DNA of 64,000 bases from Symbiodinium natans (taxonomy: Eukaryota > Sar > Dinophyceae > Suessiales > Symbiodiniaceae), in contig CAJNDS010001336.1 in NCBI GenBank assembly GCA_905221605.1, forward strand, positions 632,473 through 696,472, read 5' to 3'. Positions 52,141-62,312 of this stretch are shown piece after piece; position 1 is the stretch's first letter, and every line of letters starts with the position of its first letter. Both the position numbers and the translations under genes were made by a program. The notes beneath the pieces were generated by a model. It was not told where the DNA came from, did not search any database, and worked only from the letters and a program-made list of their open reading frames with translations.

Positions 52141-52359
52141 CCTCCAAATGTCAGCATGCTCTTTGGTGGAAGCAAGAGCTCCCCCGCACGAAGCTGAACT
52201 TTGGGTGTCGTGTTTAGGGTTAAGCACCTAAACCCCAAAGCGCTCAACCATACACGACAACCAAGCCACACCCCTCACTGAACCCCCCCTTAACCCGCGA
52301 AAAATCTCAACCCCTCAAAACCCCTAAAGCGCTCTCAACCTCCAGCCTCTAAAGATCTT

Positions 52360-52460
52360 TACCCTAAACCCTAAACCCCAAAACCCTAAACCCTAAACCC
52401 CAAACCCTAAACCCCAAACCCTGAACCCCAAACCCTAAACCCTAAACCCTCAAAAAACCC
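52360..52460 (-). repeat. CCCTAAA/CCCCAAA tract
   Basis: Left neighbour of an exon-like island at 52465-52533 that reads FYSPEDGGSAHRLRCGLLQA on the minus strand and QLRCLEEPASQPVCGAAILG on the plus strand. Strand is unresolved. Confidence 0.85.
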
Positions 52461-52919
52461 CGCAACTCCGCTGCCTGGAGGAGCCCGCATCGCAGCCGGT
52501 GTGCGGAGCCGCCATCCTCGGGGCTGTAAAACGCGCGAGCGCGCGTTTTCTTAGGGTGTAGGGTTTAGGGCTTAGGGTTTAGGGTTCAGGGTTTAGGGTT
52601 TAGGGTTTAGGCTTTCGGGTGTAGGGTTTAGGGTTTAGGGTTTAGGTTTTAGGGTTGTTAAGGGTTAAAGGGTTTCGGGCAGGGAGCTCGTTATGCCTGG
52701 GGTCTGCTGAAAGTAAACACGCCCAGAAACTAGGCCCCCCACTTCTAAGCACCCCGAAACACTCTGAACTCCACTCGGAAAGCCTTCGCTACCCCGTCCC
52801 GCCCAGTTCCTTCTGCCTCAACTTGAACCCAATACCCCAAAGACCCAAAAACCCTAAAACCCTAAACCCCGAAAATCCCACCAACAAACCCTAAACCCTG
52901 AAACAATCCCCAGCTAAAC

Positions 52920-53052
52920 CCCTAAACTCCTAACCCCCCCACCCAAGTACCCAATAGAACCCAAAGGACCCTAAACCAGAAACCCTAAACAAAAACTCCA
53001 AACTCCTAAACCACCCCCCTCAAGTACCCAAGTACCCAATAGGACCCTCCTA
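52920..53052. repeat. direct duplication of about 45 bp
   Basis: AACTCCTAA..CC.CC, then CAAGTACCCAATAG.ACCC, occurs at about 52925-52965 and again at about 53003-53048, the second with an internal CAAGTACC doubling. CCCTAAA-like units lie between. Confidence 0.65.
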
Positions 53053-53104
53053 GCAGGGCCCCCGCCGGCAAGCCGAAAAACCACGGGGCTGCGCGCAGGT
53101 TGGC
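53050..53104 (-). CDS. exon-like island, hydrophobic
   Basis: Minus strand after CGCGTGCCAG|GCC reads ANLRAAPWFFGLPAGALL. Strong acceptor, TTTAGGG array directly upstream at 53117-53170. Confidence 0.5.
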
Positions 53105-53179
53105 CTGGCACGCGCGGTTTAGGGTTTAGGGTTTAGGGTTGAGGGTTTAGGGTTTAGGGTTTAAGGGTTGAGGGCTTAG

Positions 53180-53262
53180 GGTTGGCCACGGAGACGTGTG
53201 ATTTGCACGTGGCGGCGCTTGTGGCAGTACTTGGCTCTGGAGGCTTTGTGCCTGTGGACCCT
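53180..53262 (-). CDS. exon-like island, basic
   Basis: Minus strand reads VHRHKASRAKYCHKRRHVQI then TRLRG. Basic and coding-like. No family. Confidence 0.45.
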
Positions 53263-53439
53263 AAAACTCCTCAGGCTGGCGATGAAAATGACAACCCCGA
53301 AGCCTAGACTCCTACACCCTAAACACTAAAACCCCTAAATCCTCAAACCTCCTAACCCTAAACCCTAAACCCTAAATCCGAAACCCGAAACCCTAAACCC
53401 GAAACCCCAAACCGTGGTGTCTCTACCGACTTGTGGAGG

Positions 53440-53628
53440 GTCTAGGGTTCAGGGTTCAGGGTTCAGGGTTCAGGGTTCAGGGTTCAGGGTTCAGGGTTCA
53501 GGGTTCAGGGTTCAGGGTTCAGGGTTTAGGGTTTAGGGTTTAGGGTTTACGTCAGGGTTCAGGGTTCAGGGTTCAGGGTTCAGGGTTCAGGGTTTAGGGT
53601 TTAGGGTTTAGGGTTTACGTCAGGGTTT
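53440..53628 (+). repeat. GGGTTCA array with a repeated TTTACGTCAGGG junction
   Basis: Two blocks of GGGTTCA then GGGTTTA, each ending GGGTTTACGTCAGGG, about 70 bp apart: a higher-order repeat made by block duplication. Confidence 0.95.
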
Positions 53629-53884
53629 TGGGGAACATTCAGGGAGGGTGGAGGGTGGTTTAAGGTTTAGGATTTAGGGCTGAGGGCTTAGGGAAGCAAA
53701 GACCCTCAACCCTAAACTCAAGCTCAATGTCGGACCCCCTTTTTCGGGCGTTGAGTGAAGGCTTTTGACCCTCTGCGGTTCTCAGAAGTCTGAGGTTGTA
53801 AAGCTTAGAGTTTCGGGTTAAGGGGCGCATGCCACCACGCTTGGAAAATTCACGAATCCTTGTTTAGATCCAAAAACGTCCGTC

Positions 53885-54142
53885 TCAACGCAAAGGGGAA
53901 GCCGTGTAGGTGTAGTGCGGGCAACCTATCGCAGGTCTTCCGCACAAACGGAAAAAGGAAACGTAGAGGGCGAAGGATTGGCACAAGACGAAGGCGCCGG
54001 GGCCGACGATGAAGAAGTGCTCCCCCCCCGCCAACGGCAGCGCCCGTCCAAAAATGTTGTTGTGCGACGGTAAGCGAAGCATCCCCATTCCATGGGCACC
54101 CACAAAAAGCGATTCGCCGGTCTCCACCATGGGTGAGGCCAC
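53885..54142 (-). pseudogene. possible LHC gene continuation with a YTASPLR segment
   Basis: An 85-codon minus frame (PMVETGESLFVGAHGMGMLR, FFIVGPGAFVLCQSFALYVS) ends CPHYTYTASPLR and stops. Chlorophyll a-c binding proteins have W-x-x-YTASPLRAFE about 20 residues after the GRLAMMAI helix, so this tail could be the next LHC exon with the preceding part intronic. The stop follows immediately after PLR, so the copy looks broken. Confidence 0.45.
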
Positions 54143-54167
54143 CGGAAAATGCCGGAGGTACTTGTAG

Positions 54168-54327
54168 TCACCAGCCCACCAGAAAGAACACGCTGATGAT
54201 GGCCATCATCGCAAGTCTGCCGTTCGCCAACTCCACGTTGAGCTTCTTAGTTTTCTCAGCAAGGTCGCTGCAGGTCAACTTGATTCCGAAGTCGCCTGCA
54301 GCTGCTGTGCCAGGAGACGGGTCCTGC
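54168..54327 (-). pseudogene. chlorophyll a-c binding protein (LHC family) fragment
   Basis: Minus strand reads GTAAAGDFGIKLTCSDLAEK, then TKKLNVELANGRLAMMAIIS, VFFLVGW and TGA. The E-L-A-N-G-R-L-A-M-M-A segment is the chlorophyll-binding membrane-helix signature (E-x-x-N/H-x-R) of LHC/FCP/acpPC proteins, and AGDFG(I/V)K precedes it in dinoflagellate members. These bind chlorophyll and carotenoid in thylakoid membranes. A CTTGCAG|GAC acceptor-like site lies at the right edge. The stop soon after the helix and lack of the other two helices mark a fragment. Confidence 0.75.
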
Positions 54328-54573
54328 AAGACCTGGCAGACAGGGGCGCATAAACACGCGCGATTCGTGCCTTTCTGGCACGACTTAAAGGAACGACCAG
54401 TTTCAAATTCCGACCAGTTTCAAGGAAAATCGGGTACAATGTGCCGTCGTGAAACCTCATAAACCTTGGATTTCAAGCATCGTTTTGTTGGTTGCTGTTT
54501 GCTTGCTGCGAGTTGCTGTGCGATAGGCCTTTTTTACTACTACTCTGATTAGCCACATTTGCCATTCTAGTAT

Positions 54574-55006
54574 TCATACTAGGTTGATCTTGCGTGTAGT
54601 TGCGCGTTGCTTTTCAAGCAGGCAGGCAAAAAAGTGTAAGCACCCGACACCTCTACTCCCCCCTGGCAAGAGACGCCATCCAAAACTGTCAACTTTCCAA
54701 GCCCCTGGCACCCTGGAGCCTCTTCGGAGAGCCTCTTCCCCACTTCCCCGCGGCGAGCGCAAGGCCCGCAGCATTAAGGGCACCCTCGATGCTGCGCGCG
54801 TTGCACTCGCCGGCCGGGAGCAGGGCCCGTTTCACTTCGCGGAGGCCGTACTTCTTCTGCAGCTCCTCGATTTGGGCACCGGCTTGAGGTTGGGGCTTGA
54901 CGGATTCTAGGTCCAAGGCGTGGTTATCGGTTATCAACACAAGGAAGTTGGGCGATACCCCTTTGCAGGGCCGAGCTGCTCTTCTTTTTGTATTGTCCGG
55001 CGACAA
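54574..55006 (-). CDS. hypothetical protein fragment
   Basis: A 105-codon minus frame contains ALDLESVKPQPQAGAQIEEL, QKKYGLREVKRALLPAGECN and ARSIEGALNAAGLALAAGKW. Helical, non-repetitive. Overlapping frames on both strands are open. It lies upstream of the LHC fragment on the same strand. Not recognised. Confidence 0.35.
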
Positions 55007-55256
55007 GGAAGCCCCCTCCCTTTAGGGCTTGCCTTTGGGGTTTTATCGTCTTAGGGTTTGTGGTTTTTAGCGTGTTCGGTTCTTGGGTTTTAGGGTTTTA
55101 GGATTTTAGGGCTGTAGGGTTTTGCAGTTTTAGGGCTTTCAAGGTTTTGTAGGGTTTGCGAAGAGTTCTGAAGGGTTTTAAGGCTTTCAAGCGCGTTTTT
55201 AGGATCGCAGGTTTAGGGTTAGCGTTTTACGGTTTTTGGGTTTAGTGCTTCGGGCG

Positions 55257-56060
55257 TTAGGCTTTGCGTGAGGGCCTGGGGTTTAGGGGGGGGATACCCC
55301 GGACCATGACGCTGGAGGACGTCCGTGGGCGAGTAAGGACGCCACACCCATCGACTATGAGAGCGTCCCATCTGGCAACGTCTTGGTTTTGGGCTAGCTT
55401 AAACCAGCGCAGTTCGTGGATGTCCGTCTTAAGGGCTCGGCTGATCCATTGTATCTGCACGGTAGCATGATTGTTGCGCATTGTGCCATCCAGCCAGAAC
55501 CCCCAGAGCGCTTGCTTGGGCTGGCGGCGGGTCGGTATTGGGGCCGCGCGGCCTAGCCATCGTAGCGATGCGCGTATAAGACTTCCCGGACGCTGCGGCA
55601 TGGAAGCTGTTCACTGGGTATGCGTCGGTCGCACACTGCAAGTCGGTCCAAGCCGAAACATGTCTGGAGGGCATACGTCTGAACGGACTGAAGGACGACG
55701 ACTTGGGCCGCTGTCCAAGCCCGGGAACGTCCTAAAGCACCGAATGAAAGTCCACGGGCGCCTGCTTTCATTTCTGGCGAGCTGAGCTTTTCGCTCCAAC
55801 CTGTGGATGTCTGCTCCAGAAAGCGCCTCTTGCTAAGCGGCGACGGGAACACTGTCGTCAGCAAACTGCAGGTCCTGAAGCAGGAACCGCTGCTGGCTTT
55901 CGACGCCTAGCTTCTCCGCGTTGGTGCGTCTGCCGCCGACGAGAACCTTCCATGAGACACCTACAGTCCATCCCTTGGCATCGGCCATTCGCTTTCTACC
56001 TTGTCTGAAATCCTGAAGAACCGCTTGATGACACAGATTGAACAAAGGTGGCGAGCTTGC
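55257..56060 (-). pseudogene. second reverse transcriptase family, C-terminal half, frameshifted
   Basis: Minus strand begins FNLCHQAVLQDFRQGRKRMA and reaches LQDLQFADDSVPVAA, the RT motif C (F-A-D-D). After frame changes come TDAYPVNSFHAAASGKSYTR and then LRWLGRAAPIPTRRQPKQAL, HATVQIQWISRALKTDIHEL and QNQDVARWDALIV. The last part is the post-RT region of LINE-type proteins (L-R-W-L-G-H ... W-x-x-L-A-x-D-R-x-x-W). At least three frame changes. This family differs from the YADD family at 58 kb. Confidence 0.75.
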
Positions 56061-56404
56061 ACACCCTTCGTGAGTCCTCGATCAGCGGCGCGTGCGTCGG
56101 AACGAACATCGAAAACCTTAAAAACACATCTTTTAAGAGGGGATGAGAGTCGCATCAGAGGAGCAACTTCACAACTAAAAATGGGGTAAGAACAAACCCG
56201 AAACCAAAAAACCATTAGCGGGGAGAAAAACTTACTACACTCAACACACATCACAATAAAGCTCGTCACGCGTAACATGCTCCATGTAACTTTCTTGGGA
56301 CGGACGGCGCCCCCCCATTCGACAAACCGGACGGCACCTGTCGCCACTCCCAAACCCGGACGGTCGCGACTTTCACATTCGCGGGTATAAACGAAACGAC
56401 CCAT

Positions 56405-57166
56405 TATTTGTCAAGACAAGAAAAGCGTGTACGCTAAATAGCCAGGGGGCTTATCCTTTCCTTTGTTTGTGTTCGCGCTGCACGGAGACCGAAAGGCGTT
56501 GCGTTGCCAACTGCTTGCCCGCCACCACTGTGCCACCGGCACCCTTTCCTTTTGAAGTAGCCCTGAATTTCCACCTCCGAGTGCCCCAGGCCCCAGACCC
56601 TCCAGGACTTCTTTGAACAATGCGCCCGGAAGATATCGGCCTGCACGTAGCCCGAACATTTCTCGCCTCCCGTACGCTTTGACTTTCCAACGCTCCGCGA
56701 GCGGCGAGTCCCTCGATGTTCCCCCGGAAGCATACTGCGCAGACGAGGGGACGCTCATCGGTGGGCTCGGGCGCTTTGCAGTAGCCCGACTCGATGGCCG
56801 ACGGAGGCATGTGTAGTAGTGTGGTCGACACTGGCCCCTTGACCCCTTGCAGCAACAGTTGCTCCGCAGTTTTTTTCAGAGCCGCACCGAGCTTGCCCCT
56901 GCCTCACCGCCGCTCCTCCACTTCCGGAGCGTATCCAAAACCGCCTCGCGCAGAAGCACACCACCACCCGCCCCGATCTCCCTTTGCCAGCACCCTTGGC
57001 CGTGGCAGATGCCAACCGAGCCACCCCATCTAGGCTGGCTCTCCACCGCCTCTAGCCACACTGGCCATGGCTCGGCACCACCCACACTCGTTGAGCCAAT
57101 CGCAAGCCTGGAAGAGGACGCAGTGAAGGGCCCATCCATGCATCCCTCACAGAGACATGACGCCAC
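56405..57166 (-). pseudogene. retroelement gag-like region, frameshifted
   Basis: Minus strand reads LLREAVLDTLRKWRSGGEAG, then MPPSAIESGYCKAPEPTDER and PLVCAVCFRGNIEGLAARGA. In another frame it reads FGLRAGRYLPGALFKEVLEG. The last repeats the LRPGRFLPG motif of the 42.8 and 57.8 kb copies. C-x-x-C pairs are present but no full zinc knuckle. Confidence 0.55.
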
Positions 57167-57387
57167 GTCGATCCTTGCACACAGTCAGCGAAAAGGGGAT
57201 CAAAGACTACAAAAGGAAAAGCCACCTCAAATGAAAAACGGGGGAAACGGTACAAACCATATCACGGACCAAAGGAAAGGATTGTCAGACCCACCAAAAG
57301 AATAACTTCAATAAATAAACTTCAATGGGGAAAACAGCAAGCACAAAATCAGACACGATGTCTCACTAGAACAGGCACAGACCTACG

Positions 57388-57800
57388 CCCCGTGCGGAGA
57401 GACAAACCCAAAACCATCAAGACCTAAAGCAAATCAAATAAACCAAAATAAAACAAAAATCGAGGGAGGGAAACATGGAAAGAAACAGAGGGGAACGCAC
57501 TCGGACACTCCACCAACGCCCCGACACTAGCCCCGACAGTATATTTCAGCCGGACGGTACCGGCAGAGACCTGGACAGTGAGACCCAAGAACAAAAATGT
57601 AAATAGAAAAAGGCAGATCATCAAGCAAAACTGCCGGTAAAATGCACCAGGCAACCTAGACAAGAAAAGTCTAGACGGCGATGCCCTCTTCTCCTGCCCG
57701 TTCCCACGCCTACCACCGCCACCTTTCCCAGAGCCCGTGGCACCACCTTTGTACCACCCCCCGGTGGGAAACGCCCCGGGCGAAGACCCAGCTCCGGGCA
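57388..57800 (-). mobile_element. retroelement 3' region, copy B (paralogue of 42.3 kb)
   Basis: Colinear with 42308-42740 over about 400 bp with small indels, and includes the minus-strand peptide WYKGGATGSGKGGGGRRGNG. Copy B lacks the CACAGGGCTT and GCGGCACCACTGTCAACACA segments found in copy A. Confidence 0.8.
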
Positions 57801-58445
57801 ACGACCGTCCCGCTTTGCAACCGCAGGCCGGACTTCAGCCGACCCCCACGCAGGTCCTGGCAGTGAAAAGCACGCCTTTACTTGCACAACAACCTCAGTG
57901 AGGAGAGCATCATGCTCGTCAATCGGTCTACTGCAGTGAAAACCGAAGTTGGCACCTAAGAACCTAAAGTCGTCGACAAGTCTTACAGGCGTGTTGCGGA
58001 GGCGCAAAGCAGTCAGGTCGGACACCATTTCAGAATGTGTTGCCCAGACCTTGCACTTAGGAGGATTCAAACGCTGTCCAGTGGCAGTGAAAGCACCTGC
58101 TTCTTTCAAGAAAGCGGGAGGCCATCAACATTTTTGGAGCTGGTGCTGGTATCGTCAGCATATGCCCGCGGATGGCAGTCAGGACAGCGAGCATCAATTG
58201 TACGCATGAAGATCATAACCAAAAGGTTTAACAGCACAACTGAAATCGGACATCCCTGGACGATGCCCCAATTTGTAGAAAGAGGCGTGACGACAAAGCC
58301 TTTGAAAAAAAATAACAAAGCGCTGAAGCCGGGAGTACAAGTTGCCCGAACATTGCACGAAGGGCTGGGCAGCCCGAGTCTGGCAGCAAGTGGAAGTAAA
58401 TTCATGTAGCGGCAGTAAGCCGAAAGCTTTTTCAAAATCGAGAAA
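57800..58445 (-). pseudogene. reverse transcriptase core, YADD family, frameshifted
   Basis: Minus strand in order: ICGDFLDFEKAFGLLP (motif A, 58.44 kb), then in another frame NWGIVQGCPISVVLLNLLVM (motif B) and HPRAYADDTSTSS (motif C, 58.16 kb). In a third frame come GQRLNPPKCKVWATHSEMVS and RLVDDFRFLGANFG (motifs D/E). All catalytic Asp residues are still encoded, but three frames are needed, so no full RT can be made without recoding. Downstream it runs into copy B of the 3' region. Confidence 0.85.
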
Positions 58446-59145
58446 ATCGCCGCAAATTTTTCGAGCAATGCGTGCTCGATCGCAACAGCAAGATTGTACC
58501 ACGTGTCCATTGTAGAACGTCCAGCGCGGAAGCCGTTCCCCTGTTTCCTCGGCCTTGGTTGCCTTTGGCTCCCTTGGCGTCCCTGCCCTTGCCCTTGCTT
58601 TTGCCTTTGCCTTTCCCTCCGCCTTTGCCCCCCTTGCCTCCACGGATGTTTCGGTCGAGAAAAATCCGGGTGGCCAGCCCATCCACAGAACGGAGCATTG
58701 GGCCAGCAATATGGCTGAGAACGTGGGATACCAGGCCCCCCGCGTAGTTAGCCCTGAGGCGAAGAAGGTAATTTGATTGCCCTTCTCGCTGTCGGAAAAT
58801 TCCTACCACGCAAACAGGCAAGGCCGGCGGTGTTTCCCCAATTAAATGTTGGGCCACCCCTTCTGCGGCTTCACCGACTGCCCGCGTCAAAACCTCCATC
58901 GTGGAGGTGATGACCTGCCGGGCGGCAGCGCTAATCTGGGGCTGACACCAGGTCACGGGTAGAACGTCGCGCAGGTATGTTTGGATGGCGGGTATTGCCT
59001 CCGCTGTGAAAGCCTGCAGATTATTTTCTGCGTGTAGGCGGTCGTAAATGGGGTCTAGCACCGTGAACGACACTAACACCACTCGGTACATTTGCCCAAG
59101 CAAGTCAATGTCACGGCGCAGGACGCTGTCTTCGCGAGGGGGCAT
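58432..59145 (-). pseudogene. retroelement gag-like ORF, nearly intact
   Basis: A 237-codon minus frame from ATG. It reads REDSVLRRDIDLLGQMYRVV, ENNLQAFTAEAIPAIQTYLR, GIFRQREGQSNYLLRLRANY and HIAGPMLRSVDGLATRIFLD, then a (GK)n-rich basic tail before it overruns the RT start. The basic tail suggests RNA binding. The same protein is found broken at 31.7 and 44.7 kb, making this the best-preserved copy of the family. Confidence 0.75.
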
Positions 59146-59559
59146 GTTGAAAGCGAGGCTGGGCTCAAGCGCTTAGAGCCCAAAATGCTGCATGGGTCGG
59201 CGGCATCACTGGGCAACAGAGATCAAGACGGGGGTGGGGTAGGTGCCCTTTGTTGCGCCAGAGGACGCGGGCTGTGACGCACCGGGGCCCCACAAGCATT
59301 AGTGCACTTTAAGGGTTCAAAGTGTACTGGCTCGCGGGTCTAAACTTTTTGACGGGGGAAAGTCACTGCAGCCCCGACACGCACAGGTTTAAGGTTTTGG
59401 GCTTGGGGTTTAGGGTTTCGGGTTTAGGGCCTAGGGTTTAGGGTTGAGGGTGTTTCGATTGAGGGGGCACGCTGGCGCTAAAAGCCCAGTCTTCGCGCGG
59501 GTTTAGGGTTTCCTTCCTTTCTGATCTTGGTCATGTAGCAGCGCCCTAGTATCCTCGGG

Positions 59560-59745
59560 TTTCTAAGAGCCTTGGCAGTCAGTGTCTGAGATTTGGTGTT
59601 GCAGTTGGGTTGGCTGACGCCTTCGCCCCTTAGCAAAGGATCGGTTTTCTAAGAGCTTTGGGAGGCCCCTGGAAGTCAGTGTCTGAGATTTGGTGCTGCG
59701 GTTTGGGGTGGGCTGACGTCTTCGCCCCTCAGCAAGGGATGGGCC
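59560..59745 (+). repeat. tandem duplication of about 90 bp, non-telomeric
   Basis: GTCAGTGTCTGAGATTTGGT followed by GGCTGACG.CTTCGCCCCT occurs twice (59578 and 59666), with TTTTCTAAGAGC before each. The following sequence to 59960 is open on both strands, but no exon can be fixed. Confidence 0.8.
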
Positions 59746-60059
59746 CCCTGCAAAAGGTTCTTGGAGGGGCCCCTTGCCTGGGAGGCACCGGCTGGGTGTC
59801 GGGTGGCTTTGGTCTACGCTTTGGTGTTGGGGGTTCGCCTTTGCCCCTGCCAGGCTGCCTGGCGCAAATCCTTTGAAATCCTTTGCATGAAAAGCTGCTG
59901 TTTCGACCCTTGCCTAGGAGGCCCCTGTCTGGTGTCCCTGGAAAGTTCCTGCCCGTCAAAGGAGGCCCGAAGCTACTATTTGTTTAGGAACCCCCAAAAA
60001 ATTAGAAAATAAAAATCCCCATATTTCCCTTATAAGGAAAAAGATTTATATTTTCCTTA

Positions 60060-60220
60060 AGCAATTGGTAGGAATGTTGGGGGTATCCTATTCTAAGCAG
60101 GGGCGACCTGACGGGTTTTCGCCAGCGACTGCTGCCGCGCAGCTCGCAGCTCCCTCGCCTCCCGGCTTCGGTGCGTTCGCACTGCTCGACGGCCCCGGGC
60201 TCAGTTTAGGGTTAGGTTTG
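60060..60220. other. GC-rich island open on both strands
   Basis: Plus: FSPATAAAQLAAPSPPGFGA. Minus: SPGPSSSANAPKPGGEGAAS. Either could be a Pro/Ala linker exon. No borders stand out. Confidence 0.3.
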
Positions 60221-60826
60221 GGATTTCAGGATGAGCTAACGGCCCTGGCCCTAACTCAAAAACCCTCGGTTTTACCCTGAAACTCTTAAGCCCTCAAACC
60301 GTCATCAAACTCTTGAAGCCTCAAACCCTTACACATTTACACCGCTAAGCCCTCGAGCTCTTGAACCCTGAAACCCTCAAGCCTTGAACCCCTCGAACCT
60401 GAAGAGGCGATTCTACATGGCAATTTACCGGGCTTCGCGCCTTTTGACTTGGGAAGAATAGGAGTTCTTTCCGATGCGGGCGTTCAGGGTTTAGGCTGTC
60501 GACTAGTCGAGGGATGTTGCGTGTAATTCAAAGGACCCTAAACCCTAAACCCTGGACCCTAAACCCTAAACCCTAAACCCCGAGAACAAAAAATCTCAGG
60601 CCCAAACCCTAGATCGCCATAGACCCTAAACCTCAAAGCCGATACCCTAGACTCCAAACCCGAAACTCTTAAGGCTCGACCCTGTGCCAGAACGCAGCCC
60701 TAGACCCTGAGCCCTAAACCCTGAAACCCCCAAAACCACCCCCGGACCTGAACCCACCGGGTCAACCCTTAATGCCCTGAACCCAGAAACCAGAGATCGG
60801 GGGGGGGGGGGGGGGGGGGCGATTAG

Positions 60827-60906
60827 AACTAGTATATTTATATAGGGACCCATGAAATAGGGCTTGCGGGGCTACTCTAGTACATGTATATAGGGACCCA
60901 TGAAAA
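60827..60906 (+). repeat. direct repeat of TATATAGGGACCCATGAAA
   Basis: CTAGTA-x-ATxTATATAGGGACCCATG occurs at 60829-60856 and 60876-60905. Flanked left by a poly-G run. Possibly an M2 relative. Confidence 0.7.
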
Positions 60907-61239
60907 AAGAACTCTTCGTAATTCTCCCGACCCCTTAAAGCCTCTCAAACCTGGGCGTTGATATGTTTAGGGGATTGGGGAGCTTGGGAGCTTGGGGGCT
61001 TGGGAGCTTTCTGAAAAGTACCCTGTGACAAAAATGCCTGCAAAGCTTAAAGGCTCCCACAAAAAGCCGCGAGGAAAACCCGCCACAGAAATTCTGCACG
61101 CTGGGAGCCCCCTCAACAGACCCACTAAAGAAGGGTTTAGGGTTTAGAGTTTATAGGGTGTAGGGCCCCGAAGTCGCAGACCCTAAACCCCTAAATCCCC
61201 CCCCCCCACCCCCACCCCCTACAGAAGAACCCCAAAGTG

Positions 61240-61770
61240 AGTCCTAGTTCCTGGCCGCTGGACATCTTTCTGGTCTCAGGGAAGAAAAAGGGAAAAAGAC
61301 CGAAGCCTCTGAGTCAGAGGGCTTCTTCTTAAAAATGTGGCGGCCTCGGAGCCAAAACTGCGGAACGGGTAGCAGCAACTCGCAACTCCCCTATGAAGTC
61401 CTCGAGGGAAAAGAACGAGGACTAAGACTCGGGGTTTCCGGAATTAGGGGTGGGGGTTCCTATAATAATTATATTAAGGATTATACAGTCTTGGGGCACA
61501 TGAAGGGTACCCTTACTTGGGGAAAAAAAAACCCACATGTTAGAAAATGATACTCTGCCTATCACGGAGGTTGAGGCTCGAAGTTGCCAGAACACAAAGT
61601 CCGCAAGCTAGGTCGTCAGTGGAAGGAAGGGCTAGAGGGACCAGGGGACAGACCTCAGCAGTACAGCTCCCTCTGAGGCTCCCTGAAGTCACCCCCACCC
61701 CTGATCCCCGTAGCATTGAATATGACCGGCGCACGGAGGTCCTCTGCCACGGATTCCCCAAATAAGGCGT
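61240..61770. other. unique block, gene content unresolved
   Basis: Non-repetitive. A plus frame at 61547-61765 (RRLRLEVARTQSPQARSSVE) and a minus frame overlap it. A short inverted pair GGTTCCTATAATAATTATAT / TTAAGGATTATA sits at about 61457. Ends in poly-A plus (AT)n at 61771-61818. Confidence 0.35.
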
Positions 61771-61773
61771 AAA

Positions 61774-61821
<48 letters not shown>

Positions 61822-61970
61822 GGATAGGGTCTAGGGTCTAGGGTCTAGGGCTTAGGGCTTAGCGCTTAGGGCTTAGGGCTTAGGGCTTAGGGCTTAGGGC
61901 TTAGGGCTTAGGGCTTAGGGCTTAGGGCTTAGGGCTTAGGGCTTAGGGCTTAGGGCTTAGGGCTTAGGGA
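61822..61970 (+). repeat. GGGTCTA then GGGCTTA variant array
   Basis: About 18 identical GGGCTTA heptamers, the most uniform non-canonical heptamer block. A unique island at 61972-62052 follows that reads EQHSEVDPPASEQDEARSVQ on the plus strand, ending AAG|GTGATT. It is a candidate plus-strand exon. Confidence 0.95.
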
Positions 61971-62058
61971 GCAGCATTCTGAGGTTGATCCCCCTGCCTC
62001 AGAACAGGACGAGGCCAGGTCTGTGCAATTACTGGGGGCCATTGAATTAAAGGTGATT

Positions 62059-62160
62059 GGGGGGTTTGCGATATCAGGGGTGTCGTATTGGGGTCCCTTC
62101 TTAAAAGGGGGATCCTTTTAGGAGGTCTCTATTGGGGGCCCCTTATTCTCGTAAACCCCC
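62059..62160. mobile_element. MITE-like element, family M2, full copy
   Basis: Starts GGGGGGTTTGCGATATCAGG and ends CCTTATTCTCGTAAACCCCC, an imperfect terminal inverted repeat. The interior has GGGGTCCCTTCTTAAAAGGG then GGATCC, a small hairpin. Confidence 0.65.
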
Positions 62161-62235
62161 CCCATTTGGGCATTTAATCTTGTAATTATGTCGGGGCTAC
62201 AGCGGCTACAGTGCTCGTGATAATTTGTTCTCTCG

Positions 62236-62312
62236 AAGCCCTACAGACCGGAAAGAAAGCGTGCCGGGAAACAGGCCTTCACCTCACCGTGCTCCAGCAC
62301 CTCTGGTTGAGG
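62236..62312 (-). CDS. exon-like island with stop, protein unknown
   Basis: Minus strand reads NQPEVLEHGEVKACFPARFL then SGL and TAG. Coding-like and possibly a terminal exon. Confidence 0.4.

Noticed and set aside
56411-57305. Long plus-strand frames opposite the gag-like region
   Set aside because: Shadow frames of GC-rich minus-strand retroelement coding sequence. The conserved LRxGRxLPG motif is only on the minus strand.
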